From: [Flexibacter] sp. ATCC 35208 | GTDB lineage: Bacteria > Bacteroidota > Bacteroidia > Chitinophagales > Chitinophagaceae | DNA: 64,000 bases | NCBI RefSeq assembly: GCF_001975825.1 | Contig: NZ_MTKN01000024.1 | Coordinates: forward strand, 1 to 64,000 | Direction of reading: 5' to 3' | Shown here: positions 60,903 through 64,000 of the stretch, in pieces | Numbering within the stretch: the first letter of the stretch is position 1 | Layout: each line of letters opens with the position of its first letter | Position numbers and translations under genes: made by a program | Notes under the pieces: model-generated | Databases searched by the model: none | What the model saw: the letters and a program-made list of their open reading frames with translations, nothing else | Told to the model about the DNA's origin: nothing

Positions 60903-62445
60903 GAAGAAAGAAACCATTCTGTTGGTTACCGTCATCGCTGCGGCCGTGATGGAACTAATCGATACCTCCATCGTCAATGTCGCGCTCTCTCATATGAGCG
61001 GGAACCTGGGAGCTACGCTGGAAGATACTTCGTGGGTCATTACGGCTTATGCCATTGCGAATGTGATCATCATTCCTATCACGAGTTTTTTAGTCTTAAA
61101 ACTGGGCAGAAGGAATTACTATATCGGCTCTGTCATCGCCTTTACCTTCTTCTCTTTTATGTGCGGACAGGCGTCGAATATCTGGACTCTCGTGGCTTTC
61201 CGTTTCCTTCAGGGTATAGGTGGCGGGGCATTGCTCTCCGTATCACAAGCCATCGTGTTTGAGATCTTTCCGAAAGAAAAACGGAATGTAGCCAGTGCGC
61301 TCTTTGGAATCGGCGTGTTTGTAGGCCCCACTATCGGGCCTACACTGGGCGGGTATATCACCGAGTTCTACGACTGGCCATGGATCTTTTATATCAACGT
61401 ACCGATCGGTATAACTGTTGCGGTTATATGTTATGTGCTATTAAAAGAACCACCTACCAAACAGGTAGCTGGAAAAGTAGACTGGCTGGGAATCTTCCTC
61501 TTAGCAATTGGCGTAGGATCTTTGCAAACAGTATTGGAAAGAGGCGAAACGGACGATTGGTTCGAAGCAAATTATATCATCCTTTTGAGCGTGACCGCCT
61601 TCTTTGGATTATTACTTTTTATCTGGTGGGAACTCAAAACCAACAACCCGGTGGTGAACCTGAAAGTATTGAGGAGTAAGAACCTTACCTTAGCGGCTGT
61701 GCTTACTTTCATTTCAGGAGTCGGACTATTCAGTTCTGTATTTCTGACACCTGTTTTTGCGCAACGACTATTAGGATTCACGCCTACGCAAACAGGACTA
61801 TTGTTGCTACCGGGTGCCTTATTAGCCATCGGCGGATTGATGATCTCTGCTACGCTGTTACAAAAAGGCGTTTCTCCTATTGTGATGATTACAATCGGGA
61901 TGTTGCTCTTTGTTCTCTTCAGCTGGCAGATGTCGCATTTAAGTCTGAATGCAAGTGCAAATCTGATCACGACCAGTTTGATATGGCGTGCCGTTGGACT
62001 GGCTGTAGTGACGGTGCCATTGACCACGTTGGCAGTGTCATCGCTGGAGCCACAGGATATTCCACAGGGAGCAGCGTTGAATAATATGATGCGGCAACTG
62101 GGCGGTAGTTTTGGGTTGGCGATGGTGAATACGTACCTGACTAATAGAAATGCAGTACACAGAACCGATCTTGTTAGCAATATTACTGTTGATAATCCAG
62201 AGGCTGTAAAGAGAATATCAGATTATACGGGATATTTTATGCAACATGGGTTTGGGGTGTTGGAGGCAAAGCAGAAGGCATTAAAGGTAGTGGATGCTGT
62301 GATTACGAAACAGTCGAATCTGATGAGTTATGATGATGCTTACCTGATGGTAGGAATAGTGTTTTTGTTTGCATTGCCATTGTTGTTACTGGCCAGGAAG
62401 CGGAAGGCGGGGATGCAGGTGAAGGTGGTGCTGTCGGATCATTGA
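60901..62445 (+). CDS. DHA2-type MFS drug efflux transporter (EmrB/QacA family)
   Basis: This 514-residue inner-membrane transporter has 14 predicted helices and the DHA2 signatures MELIDTSIVNVALSHM (16-31), TAYAIANVIIIPI and motif C near FVGPTIGPTLGGYI. The conserved FYINVPIGI is at about 163-171; the bases coding it form a fourth operator-like palindrome. The start overlaps operator 3. No EmrA-type membrane fusion partner is nearby. It probably exports a hydrophobic toxin. Confidence 0.95.
   Translation: MKKETILLVTVIAAAVMELIDTSIVNVALSHMSGNLGATLEDTSWVITAYAIANVIIIPITSFLVLKLGRRNYYIGSVIAFTFFSFMCGQASNIWTLVAFRFLQGIGGGALLSVSQAIVFEIFPKEKRNVASALFGIGVFVGPTIGPTLGGYITEFYDWPWIFYINVPIGITVAVICYVLLKEPPTKQVAGKVDWLGIFLLAIGVGSLQTVLERGETDDWFEANYIILLSVTAFFGLLLFIWWELKTNNPVVNLKVLRSKNLTLAAVLTFISGVGLFSSVFLTPVFAQRLLGFTPTQTGLLLLPGALLAIGGLMISATLLQKGVSPIVMITIGMLLFVLFSWQMSHLSLNASANLITTSLIWRAVGLAVVTVPLTTLAVSSLEPQDIPQGAALNNMMRQLGGSFGLAMVNTYLTNRNAVHRTDLVSNITVDNPEAVKRISDYTGYFMQHGFGVLEAKQKALKVVDAVITKQSNLMSYDDAYLMVGIVFLFALPLLLLARKRKAGMQVKVVLSDH
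61400..61411. promoter_or_regulatory. Operator-like palindrome inside the MFS gene
   Basis: TACCGATCGGTA (61400-61411) matches the core of the three upstream operators, but falls on codons of the conserved NVPIGI motif, so it could be accidental. Confidence 0.35.
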
Positions 62446-62473
62446 TGAATATGTCTTACATTTAGGTTGCACC

Positions 62474-63115
62474 ATGCAACAGACTAAAAACAATTACGAC
62501 ATCGTCGCCTCGCAATATGACTGGCTGAGCAAAGTGGTATTTTACCGCTCGCTGGAAAATGCACAGGTGAGTTTATTGAAATATATCCCAGCCGGTAGCC
62601 AGGTCCTCATCGTAGGCGGGGGTACCGGCTGGATTTTAGAAAGACTGGCGCAATTACACCACCATGGGTTACGCATCACCTATGTGGAGCTCTCAGGGAA
62701 TATGATCACCCTTTCTCAAAAGCGCGACTATAAAGAAAATACAGTTGATTTTGTCAACCTCCCTATCGAAGATTTTACCCCCGACCTTGACTACGATGTC
62801 ATCATCACCCCTTTCTTATTTGACAATTTCGTCCCTGAACGGGCACAATCTGTCTTCTGGCAGTTACATAATTCTTTGAAAAAAGACGGTTTGTGGTTAT
62901 TCGCAGATTTCTATTATGACAAAGAAAAAAGCCGTTGGTGGCATAAATTGCTACTAAAAATCATGTATTCCTTCTTCAGATTGTTCTGTAATATAGAAGC
63001 AAACTCCCTCTTTAACATGGCTACCTGCTTTGAACAGGGAAAATACGAGGTACTTCATAAGCGTTTCTTCTATTTTGACTTCATTCAGTCAATTGCTTAT
63101 AGAAAACCGGTATAA
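62474..63115 (+). CDS. Class I SAM-dependent methyltransferase
   Basis: This 213-residue enzyme has a Rossmann methyltransferase fold with the SAM motif VLIVGGGTGWILERL (about 39-53), acidic motif II (VELSGNMITLSQK) and motif FTPDLDYDVIITPF. It follows the MFS gene by 28 bp and may be in the same transcript, so it could modify the exported compound or itself be under TetR control. Substrate unknown. Confidence 0.9.
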   Translation: MQQTKNNYDIVASQYDWLSKVVFYRSLENAQVSLLKYIPAGSQVLIVGGGTGWILERLAQLHHHGLRITYVELSGNMITLSQKRDYKENTVDFVNLPIEDFTPDLDYDVIITPFLFDNFVPERAQSVFWQLHNSLKKDGLWLFADFYYDKEKSRWWHKLLLKIMYSFFRLFCNIEANSLFNMATCFEQGKYEVLHKRFFYFDFIQSIAYRKPV

Positions 63116-63134
63116 TTACTATTTTAGTCCCCTG

Positions 63135-63716
63135 ATGTACGCAGCTGAAAATTCTCTCTTACTCCGTGTAGCCAATGGTGACCAAAAGGCTTTTCGTATG
63201 CTTTTTGACCAATATTGGGATGGCATGTATGCCAATGCGTTGCATTTTACAAAATCGCCGGAATTAGCCCAGGACCTTGCACAGGAGATATTTACTAAGG
63301 TGTGGGTCATGCGCGATAAACTTCCCGGAATTGAGCGATTCGATGCCTGGCTGTACAAGGTAGCGAAAAATATGATCCTGGATGAGCTGCGCCGGTTACA
63401 ACAAAGTCCGGATTATGCTGAGTTTATAGATGCCTATTTTCTGGCTGGCGATCAGGATGCACACCAACCGGCAACGACAAAAGACATTGAGAAACAACTA
63501 CATGCAGCTATAGATCAATTACCCGCGCAAATGCAGACTGCTTTTAAACTGAGCAGGTTTGAGGGACTTACCCACGACCAGATTGCACAAAGGATGAACA
63601 TATCCAAAGTAACCTCCCAGAATTACATAGCACGATCACTGGTAGCTATCAAAAAATACCTTGCAGGGAAGCAAATTGAATTGGGACTGCTTTTACTTTT
63701 AATGATAAGGCACTAG
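63135..63716 (+). CDS. ECF RNA polymerase sigma factor
   Basis: This 193-residue sigma factor starts at 63135 (MYAAENSLLLRVANGDQ), since the longer frame overlaps the methyltransferase. Region 2 is at about 10-80 (SPELAQDLAQEIFTKVW) and region 4 at about 120-175 (FEGLTHDQIAQRMNISKVT). A FecR gene begins 80 bp downstream, so this is the third sigma/FecR pair. Confidence 0.94.
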   Translation: MYAAENSLLLRVANGDQKAFRMLFDQYWDGMYANALHFTKSPELAQDLAQEIFTKVWVMRDKLPGIERFDAWLYKVAKNMILDELRRLQQSPDYAEFIDAYFLAGDQDAHQPATTKDIEKQLHAAIDQLPAQMQTAFKLSRFEGLTHDQIAQRMNISKVTSQNYIARSLVAIKKYLAGKQIELGLLLLLMIRH

Positions 63717-63783
63717 TATATAACTAGTTATAACTTTTCTGAAAAAATTTTCCTCACCGACGGATTACCCCGTCCATTTTTTT

Positions 63784-63793
63784 CGTCTTTATA
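63784..63793 (+). promoter_or_regulatory. Candidate ECF-type promoter -10 element before FecR
   Basis: CGTCTTTATA occurs 3 bp before the FecR start at 63797, with ATTACCC about 13 bp upstream of it; the same pair of elements precedes the SusC gene at 2014. The closeness to the start codon means a very short or leaderless transcript if this is the promoter. Confidence 0.35.
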
Positions 63794-63796
63794 CAT

Positions 63797-64000
63797 ATGA
63801 AGGAATTATTGGAAAAATTCTTGTCCGACAGCATGACCAAAGAAGAACAGGAGGAATTCCGGGCTTTACTTGCCCGCGAAGACCTGCGTGAAGAGTGGGC
63901 TGCGTACATTGAAAAGATCCTGGCAGAGAAACGTTACGATGATGCGCCAGTCGCTGACCGTAATGCCATCTTTCAGCAAATGATGTCCAAATCACCTGTT
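63797..64000 (+). CDS. FecR-family anti-sigma factor, 5' part only
   Basis: The first 68 codons (MKELLEKFLSDSMTKEEQEE and on to MMSKSPV) are seen before the window ends. The helical N-terminus with KFLSDSMTKEEQEEF matches the cytoplasmic part of FecR proteins that bind the sigma factor. Its sigma partner is the gene just upstream. It is cut by the window edge, not a broken gene. Confidence 0.85.
   Translation, partial: MKELLEKFLSDSMTKEEQEEFRALLAREDLREEWAAYIEKILAEKRYDDAPVADRNAIFQQMMSKSPV

Noticed and set aside
1..64000. rRNA, tRNA and insertion-sequence genes
   Set aside because: No ribosomal RNA stretch, tRNA cloverleaf with CCA end, transposase frame or terminal inverted repeats were recognised by eye; a dedicated search could still find a tRNA I missed.

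Overview
The window comes from a chromosome of a Bacteroidota species, most likely family Chitinophagaceae (Chitinophaga-like). The evidence is two SusC/SusD polysaccharide-utilisation-type loci with ECF sigma/FecR regulators and N-terminal STN domains, typical Bacteroidota domain families (DUF4959, DUF4998, DUF3823, DUF4421, GxGYxYP, GH127), lipoprotein signals of the Bacteroidota type, start sites without strong Shine-Dalgarno sequences, and several TAnnTTTG -7 promoter boxes. I found no rRNA, tRNA, CRISPR array or insertion sequence.

Layout. 0.1-9.8 kb: ECF sigma and FecR (minus) divergent from SusC, SusD and two SusE-position lipoproteins, with no hydrolase in the locus. 10-31.3 kb: mostly single genes on both strands: HAD phosphatase, tail-fibre-like secreted protein, GNAT, an ECF sigma/membrane-protein pair, a RibD-like reductase, a GxGYxYP secreted protein, an NmrA/AraC pair, YqgE-like protein, SGNH lipoprotein, macro-domain protein, a Rof-like Rho-binding protein, an amine oxidase, DUF4421, a GH20 hexosaminidase with PA14 domain, and an RluE-type pseudouridine synthase. 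31.4-44.4 kb: GH127 beta-L-arabinofuranosidase, then a second sigma/FecR/SusC/SusD/DUF3823 locus ending in a large secreted protein with a glycoside-hydrolase-like layout. 44.5-47.1 kb: an AT-richer accessory cassette (XRE repressor, AlbA_2/ATPase protein, ParA ATPase), a possible defence or mobile-element module. 47.2-56.3 kb: MBL hydrolase, CoA-transferase, HxlR, TlpA-like thioredoxin, two 5'-truncated gene remnants meeting head to head, and a 741-residue protein made of two copies of an unrecognised domain. 56.5-64 kb: a P1B-4-type metal ATPase, then a TetR/SDR/MFS/methyltransferase run with a shared palindromic operator, and the start of a third ECF sigma/FecR pair.

How they work together. 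In each SusCD locus the STN domain of SusC, the membrane FecR protein and the ECF sigma factor form the usual outer-membrane-to-cytoplasm signal relay. GH127, GH20 and the secreted protein at 42.3-44.4 kb suggest plant or microbial glycan use. The TetR regulator probably represses itself, the dehydrogenase and the efflux pump through three matching operators.

Most unusual observations: (i) decayed tandem copies of gene 3' ends sit just past the stop codons of at least five genes; (ii) the duplicated-domain protein at 52.9-55.2 kb; (iii) the XRE/AlbA_2/ParA cassette; (iv) an intragenic copy of the TetR operator; (v) a promoter-like motif shared by the first SusC gene and the last FecR gene.
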